This document shows, piece by piece, positions 1 to 8,559 of a DNA stretch of 64,000 nucleotides. The stretch is from positions 1 through 64,000 of the forward strand of contig CAVFJY010000003.1 of the NCBI GenBank assembly GCA_963623365.1. Direction: 5' to 3'. This DNA comes from UBA2834 sp963623365 (GTDB lineage Bacteria; Patescibacteriota; Saccharimonadia; Saccharimonadales; Saccharimonadaceae). The translations under genes and the position numbers were made by a program. Each line of letters starts with the position of its first letter. The stretch's first letter is position 1. The notes under the pieces are model-generated. The model ran no database searches. It was not told the origin of the DNA and saw only the letters and a program-made list of their open reading frames with translations.

Positions 1-1499
1 GGGTTAGTTTGCTCGCTTTTTTTATTCCGTCAGTTATTAATGAATATTATATAGCTAATACGAATTCAATTGGTATCAATTTACTATTGACCGCAAATGC
101 AATATTTATATGCTACTTCTGGCTAAACGGATCAAAAGATATTGTATATGTAATTTACTATTTCCTAAATCTAGATTATTTGTCAAATTATGCAGTAAGA
201 ATCCAAAAGAAGACTCTCATGAACTCGAATCGAAGAGTTCTATTGGTCTATTGCACCTGCAATGATTTCGAAGAAAACTCTCTGATGAAATGTATTAAAC
301 AATCATATCCATATACGAAAACTATCATTTTGGACGATTCAAACGATAAAGTATATAAGGCCAAAATAGATTCTTTTGCAAGCAAAGAGCATATTGAAGT
401 CATAAGACGAAAAGACCGAAAAGGTTTTAAGGCTGGAAATATTAACAATTACCTAAGTGGCAGAAAAGATTATGATTATTTTGTTATCTTGGATAGCGAC
501 GAAATCATACCAGTTGATTTCGTGTCTGAATGTCTAAAATATTTTGAAACATACAAAAATGTCGGCATCGTTCAATGTAATCATATTGCCACCAGAAATA
601 CGAATCGCTTCATGCAGACATTCCATATCGGCGTTAATAGCCATTGGCCGACTTACCAAATCACGAAGCATAACAACGGATTCATGTCGCTTCTAGGCCA
701 TGGAGCAATGATAAGCAGAGAATGTTTTGAAGCCACAAACGGCTTGCCGGAGGTTGTTGCCGAAGATTTATGTTTTTCTATTGAAGCCAGAAATAAAGGT
801 TACTATGTGGCGTTTGCACCAAATATCATTTGCGAAGAAGAATACCCAGTAGATTACATCGCATTCAAAAAAAGACATAGTAAATGGACACAAGGGAACT
901 TTGAATTCATAAAGAAATATACGAAGAAGATTATTGTCGCCGATATGAATTGGTATGAAAAAATGGATATATTTTTATTTACATACAACTTACCATTACA
1001 GGCATTGTTCTCATTTTATATCATCATGAACATAGTTATTTTTCCAGTTTTAGGATATAATCTTCATTACCCTATTTGGCTTTTGATTCCAACAATAATA
1101 TTCTTCTTTGCGCCGATGATGAATGATTTTATATCATGGTTTACAAAAATCAAAAAAACTGAGTTGCTTCATTATATGTTAGTTACCTTTTTATTATATG
1201 GTTCAATGTTGTATCAGAGCATAAAAGCGTCATTCTTAGCTCTAGTAGGAAAGAAAGCAGTTTTTATTGTCACTCCAAAGACAACTCGCAAAATTACCTT
1301 ACTGGACGCGATTAAGCTAAATGTAGAGGAAATATTTTTTGCAATGATTGCCTTAATAATATCGTTGATTTTCAAAAACAGCATTTTGCCCGTAATACTA
1401 ATCGCGATACCAGCATTAAGCAGTGTCTATCTCACCCTTTATTCGAATCCTAAATCGATAGCACAAAAGTGCCATAGTACTCCGCAAATTCGTGCCTAA
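1..1499 (+). CDS. Family 2 glycosyltransferase, membrane-bound, 5' end outside window
   Basis: The frame is already open at base 1 with no stop upstream of the first possible start (TTG at 9), so the true start is probably outside the window. About 496 residues are visible. They show N-terminal membrane segments, then a GT-A type catalytic domain (residues about 75-300) with a DDS motif, the DxD-like ILDSDE (about 160) and RHSKWTQG, which corresponds to the Q/RxxRW-type motif of processive family 2 enzymes. Three or four C-terminal membrane helices follow. This order is that of cellulose-synthase/hyaluronan-synthase-like enzymes that polymerise or transfer sugars at the membrane. The substrate cannot be told. 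The gene is clearly more AT-rich than the genes after it and ends next to the 3' end of tRNA-Thr, which hints at transfer. Confidence 0.85.
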   Translation, partial: VSLLAFFIPSVINEYYIANTNSIGINLLLTANAIFICYFWLNGSKDIVYVIYYFLNLDYLSNYAVRIQKKTLMNSNRRVLLVYCTCNDFEENSLMKCIKQSYPYTKTIILDDSNDKVYKAKIDSFASKEHIEVIRRKDRKGFKAGNINNYLSGRKDYDYFVILDSDEIIPVDFVSECLKYFETYKNVGIVQCNHIATRNTNRFMQTFHIGVNSHWPTYQITKHNNGFMSLLGHGAMISRECFEATNGLPEVVAEDLCFSIEARNKGYYVAFAPNIICEEEYPVDYIAFKKRHSKWTQGNFEFIKKYTKKIIVADMNWYEKMDIFLFTYNLPLQALFSFYIIMNIVIFPVLGYNLHYPIWLLIPTIIFFFAPMMNDFISWFTKIKKTELLHYMLVTFLLYGSMLYQSIKASFLALVGKKAVFIVTPKTTRKITLLDAIKLNVEEIFFAMIALIISLIFKNSILPVILIAIPALSSVYLTLYSNPKSIAQKCHSTPQIRA

Positions 1500-1504
1500 A
1501 AAAA

Positions 1505-1580
1505 TGGAGCCGCGACCGGGATTTGAACCCGGGACCTCATCCTTACCATGGATGCGCTCTACCAACTGAGCTATCGCGGC
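1505..1580 (-). tRNA. tRNA-Thr (anticodon GGT)
   Basis: On the minus strand this folds as a standard cloverleaf. The acceptor stem GCCGCGA pairs with TCGCGGC, the D arm contains AGCTCAGTTGGTAGAGC, the anticodon stem CATCC/GGATG holds the loop ATGGTAA (anticodon GGT), and the T arm carries GGTTCAAATCC. The CCA end is encoded (TGG at 1505-1507 on the plus strand). Length is 76 nt. Confidence 0.97.
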
Positions 1581-1626
1581 AACTTCTGTTATTCTAGCAC
1601 AGAGGGAGCAAAAAATAAAGATAGCG

Positions 1627-1923
1627 CTAGTTTGAATAAGTATAATTACCATTCAGCTCGCTGCTCGAATCGTCGGTCAGCTGCGTCTGGGCATAAAACA
1701 CAAACACCACCATCGCAATCGCAAACAAAACAATCAGGCCACAAACAATTCGCGCCATTAACTTAACCAACTTAGGGTCGACCTCGCGACTGCCGAGGGA
1801 TGTCTTTTGTGATTTCGAACCGGCGACGCGGCTGACGGACTCTGAATTATGCAAGCGATGCGGGCTAGCAGCATTTTTGTCGCCCGCATTATTCTTACGC
1901 ATCTTGCCCGCTGAATTCGCCAT
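1627..1923 (-). CDS. Small single-pass membrane protein, unknown function
   Basis: 98 residues: a polar, basic N-terminal half (about 1-52), one strong transmembrane helix (about 55-80, rich in I/V/L/F/A) and a short polar C-terminal tail. It starts three bases after the preceding minus-strand gene stops and is probably the last gene of the parA-parB-frr run. No family is recognised. The topology (cytoplasmic basic tail, one helix, short outside tail) is all that can be said. Confidence 0.6.
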   Translation of the reverse strand: MANSAGKMRKNNAGDKNAASPHRLHNSESVSRVAGSKSQKTSLGSREVDPKLVKLMARIVCGLIVLFAIAMVVFVFYAQTQLTDDSSSELNGNYTYSN

Positions 1924-1926
1924 AAC

Positions 1927-2616
1927 CTATTCCGTGCGCTCAGTTAATTCAACTTGCTTCGGCTGAATATTCTCAATCTTGATGAGCGTAACTTTACCCG
2001 TAACGTCGACCGTATCATTGGCAGCAATACTACTAGTATCGATATAGAGCTTATAGCTACCGTCGCGCGTGATCGAATTAATGCTAAAGTTGGACAAGCC
2101 CGGCATCTCGGAGGCCACTAGAATAACCGAACCAGAATTAAAGAAATCTTCGTCCAGCACCAAGTCGTCCTCGCTGAGTTGGCCACCAAATTTCTTAATC
2201 TCGCTCAGAATGTCTTGATATTCCGAATTACTCTTGATTAAGCAATAGCCGTCATCAATACAACCAAGTTTTTTCAGCAAAGTCTGCTGCTTGCTGGCGC
2301 TAGGATCCGCAAGTTTCGTATCGTCAACGTCGTAACTAAAGCTGAGCGTCTCATATTTTACGGAAATGATATCAATCACATCACTTTTTGCGGCATTCTC
2401 ATCGGCTGCCACCATGGCGTTGTAGCGCTGATTGGCTTCCATACCAAATAAGACCATACCCAGCACGAGCGCAGCGCCCGCGAGGAAACAAATGACGGTC
2501 GTAAAAATTACTTTAGTATCAAACGCATGCTTCATACTACACTTTTGCTCGGCCGTTTCGCCCTGCCCTGCCTGCTTAACGTTTTTATTGCTATGTTTGC
2601 CACCCTTTTTCGACAT
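1927..2616 (-). CDS. Membrane-anchored protein with extracytoplasmic domain, unknown function
   Basis: 229 residues. A basic N-terminus (1-30) is followed by one transmembrane helix (about 36-60) and a mostly beta-rich outside domain of about 165 residues. The segment around GSVILVASEMPGLS followed by GSYKLYID is faintly like the PrcB-type domain of protease-complex subunits, but the match is too weak to name it. It lies 15 bp downstream of frr and just upstream of another small membrane protein, so the two may act together at the membrane. Confidence 0.65.
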   Translation of the reverse strand: MSKKGGKHSNKNVKQAGQGETAEQKCSMKHAFDTKVIFTTVICFLAGAALVLGMVLFGMEANQRYNAMVAADENAAKSDVIDIISVKYETLSFSYDVDDTKLADPSASKQQTLLKKLGCIDDGYCLIKSNSEYQDILSEIKKFGGQLSEDDLVLDEDFFNSGSVILVASEMPGLSNFSINSITRDGSYKLYIDTSSIAANDTVDVTGKVTLIKIENIQPKQVELTERTE

Positions 2617-2631
2617 TGTCTTTCCCTTCGC

Positions 2632-3174
2632 TTAAATTTTCATAATGTCTGCTTCTTTTTCTGCAAACAATTTATCGATTTCGGTATTAAAATTCTTAAT
2701 CATGTCGTCGACTTCTTTTTCGGCGCGTTTACGGGCGTCTTCGGCGAGTTCCGCAGCCTTAATATCTTTGCGGGCATCGTCGCGCACTTTGCGCAAAGCA
2801 ATCTTGGCGTCTTCGACCTTAGTACTCGCACTCTTAACGATTTCCTTGCGACGTTCCTCGGTGAGTGGTGGGACAGGGACGCGAATCACGCGGCCATCGT
2901 CGGATGGGTTTAGGCCCAAACTTTGATCGGCGCGAATGGCGGAAGAAATTTTGGCGATGTTGGCGACATCATAAGGCGTAATCATCAGCATGGTGCCACC
3001 CGCCACGGTTACATTAGCGATTTGATTAAGCGGTGTGTATTGGCCATAAACTTCGGCCTTAACGCTGGCGAGCATGTCGGGATGAGCGCGGCCCGTGCGC
3101 ACTTTCTTCATTTCTTCTTTGAAATGCTCGACCGTGTCGCTCATCTTAGTCTTTATGCTGTTAGTATTGAACAT
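2632..3174 (-). CDS. frr: Ribosome recycling factor
   Basis: 180 residues, normal length for RRF, which with EF-G splits the post-termination ribosome. The signature KVRTGRAHPDML (about 24-35) and the C-terminal block EKEVDDMIKNFNTEID are typical. The first Met is preferred because it leaves about 25 residues before RTGRA, as in other RRFs. It overlaps the end of parB by 22 bp, so the two are probably co-transcribed and coupled. The usual partner pyrH is not adjacent. Confidence 0.97.
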   Translation of the reverse strand: MFNTNSIKTKMSDTVEHFKEEMKKVRTGRAHPDMLASVKAEVYGQYTPLNQIANVTVAGGTMLMITPYDVANIAKISSAIRADQSLGLNPSDDGRVIRVPVPPLTEERRKEIVKSASTKVEDAKIALRKVRDDARKDIKAAELAEDARKRAEKEVDDMIKNFNTEIDKLFAEKEADIMKI

Positions 3175-4031
3175 AGTCTCTCAAACTCCTTTTCGTTCTT
3201 GAATTTAATTACGATGTCGCCCGACCCACGAGCGCTAGTATGAACCTTAACCCTTGCGCCCAGATGCTGGCTGAGCGATTCCGCCCGCGCATCACTCGAA
3301 GCGCTAGCTGGTCGTACTTTGGCTTGCGCCTGCGCTTTTTTGCGCGCTTTTAGTTCGACCATATACTGCTCAACCTTGCGTGCACTCCAAGCTTCTGCAA
3401 TAATCTGCGGCAGCACAGCTTCAATCTCCGCTGGCGTCGCAGTGATAAGTGGACGCATTTGTCCTTCAGACAAATTATGCTCGACCATTAAATGCTTAAC
3501 CTCATCGGGCAAGGTGAGCAGGCGCATCTTGTTAATCACGGCTGATTCACTCTTTCCTACGCGCTTAGCCACTTCGGCGGGGCTAAGATTAAATTGATTC
3601 TTTAATTTTGCATAGGCAGTTGCGATTTCAATGGCATTAAGATCTTCGCGCTGAACATTTTCAATCAAGGAAATTTCGAGACGTTCTTGTGCTTCGAGAC
3701 TACGCACAATGGCGGGAACTTTTTCGAGCCCAGCCAGTTTGGAGGCGCGCCAACGCCGCTCACCAGCGACAATCTTATACTGATCACCCTCTTTAGTTAC
3801 TACCAAGGGCTGCAGCACGCCATGCTCGCGAATGGAATTAGCCAGCGCATCTAGCTCAGCCAAATCAAAGTTACGACGCGGCTGGTCGGCGTCAGGCACA
3901 ATTTCTGCCAATGGAATCTCACGCAGTTGACTGTCTTTTTTGTCTTCGGCGGCAGTTGGGTCAAAGAAATCATCAAAATCATCAGTCGGAATCAAGTTGG
4001 CGAAGCCCGCGCCTAGTCTGCGCGCACTCAT
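3153..4031 (-). CDS. parB: Chromosome-partitioning protein ParB/Spo0J
   Basis: 292 residues. The N-terminal ParB/sulfiredoxin-like CTPase domain is clear: REIPLAEIVPDADQPR, then GVLQPLVV and the GERRWRASK box (about 93-101). A helix-turn-helix region follows (LSPAEVAKRVGKSESAVINK, about 152-171). A basic linker (KARKKAQAQAK) leads to a short C-terminal dimerisation region. The start overlaps the parA stop as ATGA (4028-4031), so translation is coupled. It would bind parS and load condensin. No clear parS site was found in the window. Confidence 0.96.
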   Translation of the reverse strand: MSARRLGAGFANLIPTDDFDDFFDPTAAEDKKDSQLREIPLAEIVPDADQPRRNFDLAELDALANSIREHGVLQPLVVTKEGDQYKIVAGERRWRASKLAGLEKVPAIVRSLEAQERLEISLIENVQREDLNAIEIATAYAKLKNQFNLSPAEVAKRVGKSESAVINKMRLLTLPDEVKHLMVEHNLSEGQMRPLITATPAEIEAVLPQIIAEAWSARKVEQYMVELKARKKAQAQAKVRPASASSDARAESLSQHLGARVKVHTSARGSGDIVIKFKNEKEFERLCSILTA

Positions 4032-4792
4032 TTCGTGCGCTCCATGACTTCTTCGGCAAGGCTTTTATAGGCCTTGGCACCTTTACTAAACCGGTCATAT
4101 TGACCAATCGGAATCCCGTGACTCGGCGCTTCGGCGAGACGGACATTGCGCGGAATAGTCGTTTCAAACACAAGATTTTTAAAGCGCTTTTTTACTTCGG
4201 CAAGCACTTCGGAACTAAGCGCTGTGCGACGGTCATACATAGTCGCCAACACGCCTAATAATTTCAAATTCGGATTCATAGCTTTGCGCACCAATTTCAT
4301 GGTCTCACGCAGCTGTTCAACGCCCTGCATGGCATAAAATTCGGTCTGGATTGGTACCAGCACATATTCGGACGCAATCATGCAGTTAACCGTCAACAGC
4401 GACAGACTCGGCGGGCTGTCGATAATAATAAAATCATAATCATCGGCGACGGCCGCAATAGCATTCTTGAGCAAGAGAAATTTGTTCTTCATCTCGGTCA
4501 TCTGCACCTCCACATCGGCCAGTTCAGGAATAGTCGGCGCAACAAAGAGGCGCTTTGTCTTGTTCGGAATAATAATGTCTTTTAGCTCGCATTCGCCCAG
4601 CATCACATCACACATTGACTTATCGAGCTCACGCAAATCAATACCAAGGCCCGAGCCAGCATTACCTTGCGGGTCAAAATCAATCACTAGCGTCTTTTTG
4701 CCAGCTTTTGCAAGATAGAACGCCAAGTTAATTGACGTGGTCGTCTTGCCAACACCTCCTTTTTGATTGGTAACAGTAATTACCTTTGCCAT
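4028..4792 (-). CDS. parA: Chromosome-partitioning ATPase ParA/Soj
   Basis: 254 residues, standard for chromosomal ParA. The deviant Walker A motif KGGVGKTTTS lies at residues 11-20, followed by VIDFDPQGNAGSGLG and the Walker B-like block FIIIDSPPSLSLLT. It binds DNA non-specifically as an ATP dimer and works with ParB in segregation. A -10 box (TAAAAT, 4799-4804) ends only 6 nt before the ATG and there is no room for a Shine-Dalgarno sequence in the implied transcript, so the mRNA is probably leaderless. First gene of parA-parB-frr. Confidence 0.97.
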   Translation of the reverse strand: MAKVITVTNQKGGVGKTTTSINLAFYLAKAGKKTLVIDFDPQGNAGSGLGIDLRELDKSMCDVMLGECELKDIIIPNKTKRLFVAPTIPELADVEVQMTEMKNKFLLLKNAIAAVADDYDFIIIDSPPSLSLLTVNCMIASEYVLVPIQTEFYAMQGVEQLRETMKLVRKAMNPNLKLLGVLATMYDRRTALSSEVLAEVKKRFKNLVFETTIPRNVRLAEAPSHGIPIGQYDRFSKGAKAYKSLAEEVMERTK

Positions 4793-4798
4793 ATATTT

Positions 4799-4804
4799 AT
4801 TTTA
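4799..4804 (-). promoter_or_regulatory. -10 box of parA, implied leaderless start
   Basis: TAAAAT on the minus strand, with 6 nt to the parA ATG. The expected transcription start falls on or next to the A of the start codon. The best -35 at 17 bp is TTTAAT, which is weak. Confidence 0.55.
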
Positions 4805-4833
4805 CGATAAAATCCTTGATTATTAAAGAGAAA

Positions 4834-5793
4834 CTACCACAGATAAGATTCAATGATTTGCGGCAGCGGAATCTCGAGCAAGATAATCAGCTGCTCTTCG
4901 TAACGCGTGCCGAGGTAATTAACGAGATCGAGCTCAGAATTAAAGAACTTGACCTTCGGGTCAATTGCGGCATTTTGCGGCTTTGGACCGAGAATTAACA
5001 CCTCGGACATGAGCTCGTAGTTAATCTTATGAATCTTGGCGTAGTCGTCCGTAATCAGAATGCGACTGTTTGCTTCTAGCCCATAGATGGCGCGCAGGCC
5101 AAACTTAACGGAGAGCGCAGAAGTTTCGGCGCTATCATCGATAATAATCGAGCCGCGTAAGCCCCGTGCGGGCGACATGCGACCATGCAAAGGCCGAATC
5201 GCTTCCGCGCCAGCAGTAATAAGGTCACGATGAATTTTAAATTGACGGGCGACGCCGCAGGCCATAATAATCGGCCGGAGATTATGCTCGCCAACCACTT
5301 TAATATTGACCGGCAATTTATCGCGTTCAGGGTCAATAAAATTGCCCTTAAAGCCATTCAGCGTCATCGCTTCGGTTTCTTCGTAGTAAAAATCGGCAGG
5401 ATGTTCGTCGCCATAAGTGTAAACGTCGGGATTCATCAGATACTTGGCGAATTTTTGCGGCACGTCGTTAAAATTTAAGAAAACATAGCGGGACTGATTG
5501 GCGATGGCAAAATATTTTTGCGCCTCTTCGTCGGTCTCACAAGAGGTAATGACGCAGATGTCGGGCTTAATCTCAGGAAAGTCCGCCATGGAGTTATAGT
5601 CGAGAATCATGACATCCTCGAGCACGCTTTTGTTGACACCGAAGGTAACCGTGAGAGCTTGGCCAAGCACGGTGCCGAGGGCGCGGATGGCCGATTTACG
5701 ACCATAGGATCCGGTTACCACGATGGTCTTGATTGTTGGATATTTTTTGACGTATTTCTCAATTTTCCGCTTGGGACTGTCAAAGAAAAGCAT
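4834..5793 (-). CDS. Mur-ligase-like protein with atypical P-loop
   Basis: 319 residues, shorter than canonical Mur ligases (about 450). The ATPase core and C-terminal domain are visible. The P-loop region reads VTGSYGRKSAI, VVGEHNLRPIIMACGVA matches the Mur 'GxHNxxNxxAA' block, and HGRMSPARG plus IIIDDSAETSALSVKFGL matches the C-terminal substrate block. The P-loop differs from the family's GTxGKT/S by an inserted arginine (GSYGRKS). A separate MurF-like gene with a normal P-loop lies at 9251, so this is not the only such protein. Likely a peptidoglycan-precursor or related amide ligase, or a degenerate homologue. It overlaps the following upstream gene by one base. Confidence 0.75.
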   Translation of the reverse strand: MLFFDSPKRKIEKYVKKYPTIKTIVVTGSYGRKSAIRALGTVLGQALTVTFGVNKSVLEDVMILDYNSMADFPEIKPDICVITSCETDEEAQKYFAIANQSRYVFLNFNDVPQKFAKYLMNPDVYTYGDEHPADFYYEETEAMTLNGFKGNFIDPERDKLPVNIKVVGEHNLRPIIMACGVARQFKIHRDLITAGAEAIRPLHGRMSPARGLRGSIIIDDSAETSALSVKFGLRAIYGLEANSRILITDDYAKIHKINYELMSEVLILGPKPQNAAIDPKVKFFNSELDLVNYLGTRYEEQLIILLEIPLPQIIESYLW

Positions 5794-6443
5794 TATTTCC
5801 TCGCTGTTTTCTTGTGGCTAGGTTTTTCGGCACGCATCTTCTTGCGTTCTTCGCGTTTTTTGGCGCGTTCGGCATGGAGTTCGGCCATTTCGTCGCGCGA
5901 ATGGATACCAAAGAAGAGGTCAGTCAAACCATTAACCATCAGATAAGTACCAAAGACCTTAATATGCGTGAGCTCACTTAAGCCACTGTCGGCAGAAATC
6001 ACGAAAGCCAACACACAACCAATCATACCGTTAACGACCCACATAAAGCGGTCGGTCATATTACTAAAGCTCTTGAAGCCCATCATCATCGTGATGATTG
6101 AGGCGAAGAGGACATAGGCAGCGAGCAGCTCGATACGAATCCAAGTAATATGTTCAGTTGCCATTCCTGGGATAACAGCGACCAGCAAAAAGATGGCGAT
6201 AGCAAGCTCAACTAGACCGAGAAAGAGCGGAAAACCGAGATTCTGGGCACGTCGAACACGCCGCAGACAATTTAGCAATTCAATCACCGCGAGACAGACC
6301 ATAGTCCAGCCAACAATCTGAGTCAGATACGACAACTCCGTCTTACCAGTTAACATCATACAGAGGCCAGCGACCAGGGAAATTACGCCTTTAAGGGCAA
6401 AAGTCAGCCAGTGGCTCTCAATAAATTTACGTTTCGTGCTCAC
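5793..6443 (-). CDS. Polytopic membrane protein, DUF308/HdeD-like
   Basis: 216 residues with six predicted membrane helices between residues about 12 and 170, arranged in hairpin pairs as in the DUF308 (HdeD-like) family. A strongly basic C-terminal tail (KKREERKKMRAEKPSHKK) follows and may contact the membrane or nucleic acid. Start is GTG with AGGAGC upstream. A TATACT box lies about 30 bp before the start. HdeD-like proteins are linked to acid stress in Enterobacteria, but no role can be assigned here. Confidence 0.7.
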   Translation of the reverse strand: MSTKRKFIESHWLTFALKGVISLVAGLCMMLTGKTELSYLTQIVGWTMVCLAVIELLNCLRRVRRAQNLGFPLFLGLVELAIAIFLLVAVIPGMATEHITWIRIELLAAYVLFASIITMMMGFKSFSNMTDRFMWVVNGMIGCVLAFVISADSGLSELTHIKVFGTYLMVNGLTDLFFGIHSRDEMAELHAERAKKREERKKMRAEKPSHKKTARK

Positions 6444-6510
6444 TTCAAAAAGCTCCTATTTCTTTTCTTTCAGTATAAATAAAGCACGAGGGTTTTGCAA
6501 GGAGCTCCGC

Positions 6511-7530
6511 CTAGACGTGGCGCAACTTGGCGCGAGTTTTCTCGAGCAAATAGGTTAATTTATATTTCACGGGCTTAATGACGAGGTCGTGCGCATGCAA
6601 ATAAATCAATTCTTCGACGCCAAAACTACGCTTAAATTGACTGACGCCATAGAAACGGTGCTGAGTATCGTCGAGCGCAGTAATACCCCAAAAGTTATAG
6701 CGCTGAATACCTCGCTCGCGAGCGTCGCGCATGGCTTGCAGATGCAAGAGCGGCGCGCCAGAATATTTAGTGCCAAGCTCAGTAGAGACGCCGTAGTGAT
6801 AGGAAGCCTCGTTGCCATAAAAAATCATGAAGTTTTGGGCGAGAATCTCGTCGCCAAGTTTTGCGGTATAGAGCTTAACTTCATCATATTTGGCGAAAGC
6901 CTCAAATTGCTTGCGCAGAAAATCTTCCGAGAATTCCACAAAATGGTGACGCGCGGCTGTCTGGAGCTCGATCTCGTAAAATTGTTTAATATCCTGCGGG
7001 TCAGTGCTGGTCGAGACGGTGATATCATTTTTCTGCGCTTTGCGAATTTTACGCCGAAGCCCCTGCGAGGCGCCAGCGAGAATTTCCTCTTCGGATTTCG
7101 CGATATCCAGAATACCAGCATATTCGACTGAAAGATAAATTGGCGCCGGTGTCAGCCCCAGCTCTTTAAAAAGTGCACGGTGCTCGGCTGATTCAATAAT
7201 TTGTGGCCGGATGCGCACAAACACACATTCATGAGCCGCGCCCTGCTCTTTAATATCGGCAAAAATCGCCTTGCGTAGCTTTCTGTTAGCCCAGTCCATA
7301 ATTGGCCCGCCCGCAATCGCCAGATAAGTGCCGCGCTTGGCAGTTTCGACCTGGCCGACATAGGCGGCGACGATTTGATCATGCTCATCTAGCGCAATGC
7401 GGCGCAGAACTTTTTTACGACGCGCGCGATGAAAATCACCCCATGCCCATGATTGCAAAAAATTAGCGTCTTTATGACTAGTGACGAATTCGTCCCACTG
7501 GACTTGGTCGGTAGCATCAATAATTTTCAT
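6511..7530 (-). CDS. FemAB-family peptidoglycan bridge aminoacyltransferase (copy 1)
   Basis: 339 residues with two GNAT-like halves as in FemA/FemB/FemX, which use aminoacyl-tRNA to add amino acids to the stem-peptide side chain of lipid II. Typical landmarks are NFLQSWAWGDFH at the N-terminus, the VFVRIRPQ block, LRRKIRKAQKNDITV in the middle, and RYNFWGIT near the C-terminus. The ATG at 7530 is preferred over the TTG one codon earlier, with AAGGAG 8 nt upstream. A paralogue lies 13 bp upstream in the same operon. Confidence 0.9.
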   Translation of the reverse strand: MKIIDATDQVQWDEFVTSHKDANFLQSWAWGDFHRARRKKVLRRIALDEHDQIVAAYVGQVETAKRGTYLAIAGGPIMDWANRKLRKAIFADIKEQGAAHECVFVRIRPQIIESAEHRALFKELGLTPAPIYLSVEYAGILDIAKSEEEILAGASQGLRRKIRKAQKNDITVSTSTDPQDIKQFYEIELQTAARHHFVEFSEDFLRKQFEAFAKYDEVKLYTAKLGDEILAQNFMIFYGNEASYHYGVSTELGTKYSGAPLLHLQAMRDARERGIQRYNFWGITALDDTQHRFYGVSQFKRSFGVEELIYLHAHDLVIKPVKYKLTYLLEKTRAKLRHV

Positions 7531-7542
7531 CAAGTTTTCTCC

Positions 7543-8559
7543 TTATAAATGTCGGCGTTTTTTGCGGATAGTTTCAAGTAGATGCACAAAGCGATAATGA
7601 ATTTTGCGCACAACAAGGTCTTGGGCGGGCAAATAGGCCACCTGATTGCCACCAAAGCCCGTCTTAAAGGTAGTGACACCAGCATAGCGATGGTGCGGCG
7701 AATTTGGTGGTGCAATGCCAAAAAGATTGTAGCGTCGAAAGCCAAGATTGCGAGCGTCACGAATCACTTGCCACTGCAACGCATAAGCCCCCGGTAGTTT
7801 GCGCCCCTCTTCGGTCGATGCGGCTTCGTGGTAAATTGCTTCAGGCGCTTGCATAATAACTAGCCCCTTAGCGAGTGCTTTGCCGTCGAGCGAGGCGGTA
7901 TAAATCCGCGCAGCGCCGGCAAAAGCATCGTGCTGCGCCATAATAAATTCACGCGAGGACGGAATGAAGTTTTGGCGCTTGGCGGTCTCGAGCTGGAGGT
8001 CGTAAAACTCCGCAAAAGCATGCTTGCTAGTATCAAAGGTAACGGTAATACCAAGCTTCTCGGCCCGACGCACCTCATAGCGCGTTTGACGACGCATGTC
8101 TTTGAGGAGCTCATCCTCGGAATAGCGCAAGTCAAGCATGACCGTATGCTCAGCGTGCAAATGCATCGGCGCCAACCTGAGACCACAACTCTGAGCAAGT
8201 TTACGGTGCTCGTCGGTATCGCTAATGTTCGGACGCATGCGCACGAACACACAATTCTCTGTCTTAGCAACTTCGCTAATTTGATTCATAAATTCTTTAA
8301 CATAGCGTGGCTCATGGTCCCAGTCAAGTATCGGTCCACCTGGAATTTCTAAATAACGTCCCCGTTTGGCATTCTTGACGATGACGACGGCTGTGCCATG
8401 CAAATCGTCATTATCGTAGAGGCCAAGGTAAAAAACTTTTTCGCCATCAATCTCATAAACTTTGCCCCAACTGGAGGTTTGCAAAAAGTTCGCCTCGGGG
8501 TGTTTTTGAGCAACAAAATTATCGAGGTCATTTGACTCGATGGGTTTTAACTGAGTCAT
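7543..8559 (-). CDS. FemAB-family peptidoglycan bridge aminoacyltransferase (copy 2)
   Basis: 338 residues and clearly a paralogue of the next gene. It shares NFLQTSSWGKVYE, KRGRYLEIPGGPILDWD, VFVRMRP, RRQTRYEVRRAEKLGITV and RYNLFGIAPP at matching places. Two tandem Fem proteins suggest a bridge of at least two residues built in steps, or two bridge chemistries. The start ATG (8559) overlaps the upstream hydrolase stop as ATGA, with AAAGGGGC as ribosome binding site. Confidence 0.9.
   Translation of the reverse strand: MTQLKPIESNDLDNFVAQKHPEANFLQTSSWGKVYEIDGEKVFYLGLYDNDDLHGTAVVIVKNAKRGRYLEIPGGPILDWDHEPRYVKEFMNQISEVAKTENCVFVRMRPNISDTDEHRKLAQSCGLRLAPMHLHAEHTVMLDLRYSEDELLKDMRRQTRYEVRRAEKLGITVTFDTSKHAFAEFYDLQLETAKRQNFIPSSREFIMAQHDAFAGAARIYTASLDGKALAKGLVIMQAPEAIYHEAASTEEGRKLPGAYALQWQVIRDARNLGFRRYNLFGIAPPNSPHHRYAGVTTFKTGFGGNQVAYLPAQDLVVRKIHYRFVHLLETIRKKRRHL

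Noticed and set aside
5518..5946. Plus-strand frame of 142 codons opposite the Mur-ligase-like and DUF308-like genes
   Set aside because: It spans the junction of two real genes on the other strand and has no ribosome binding site.
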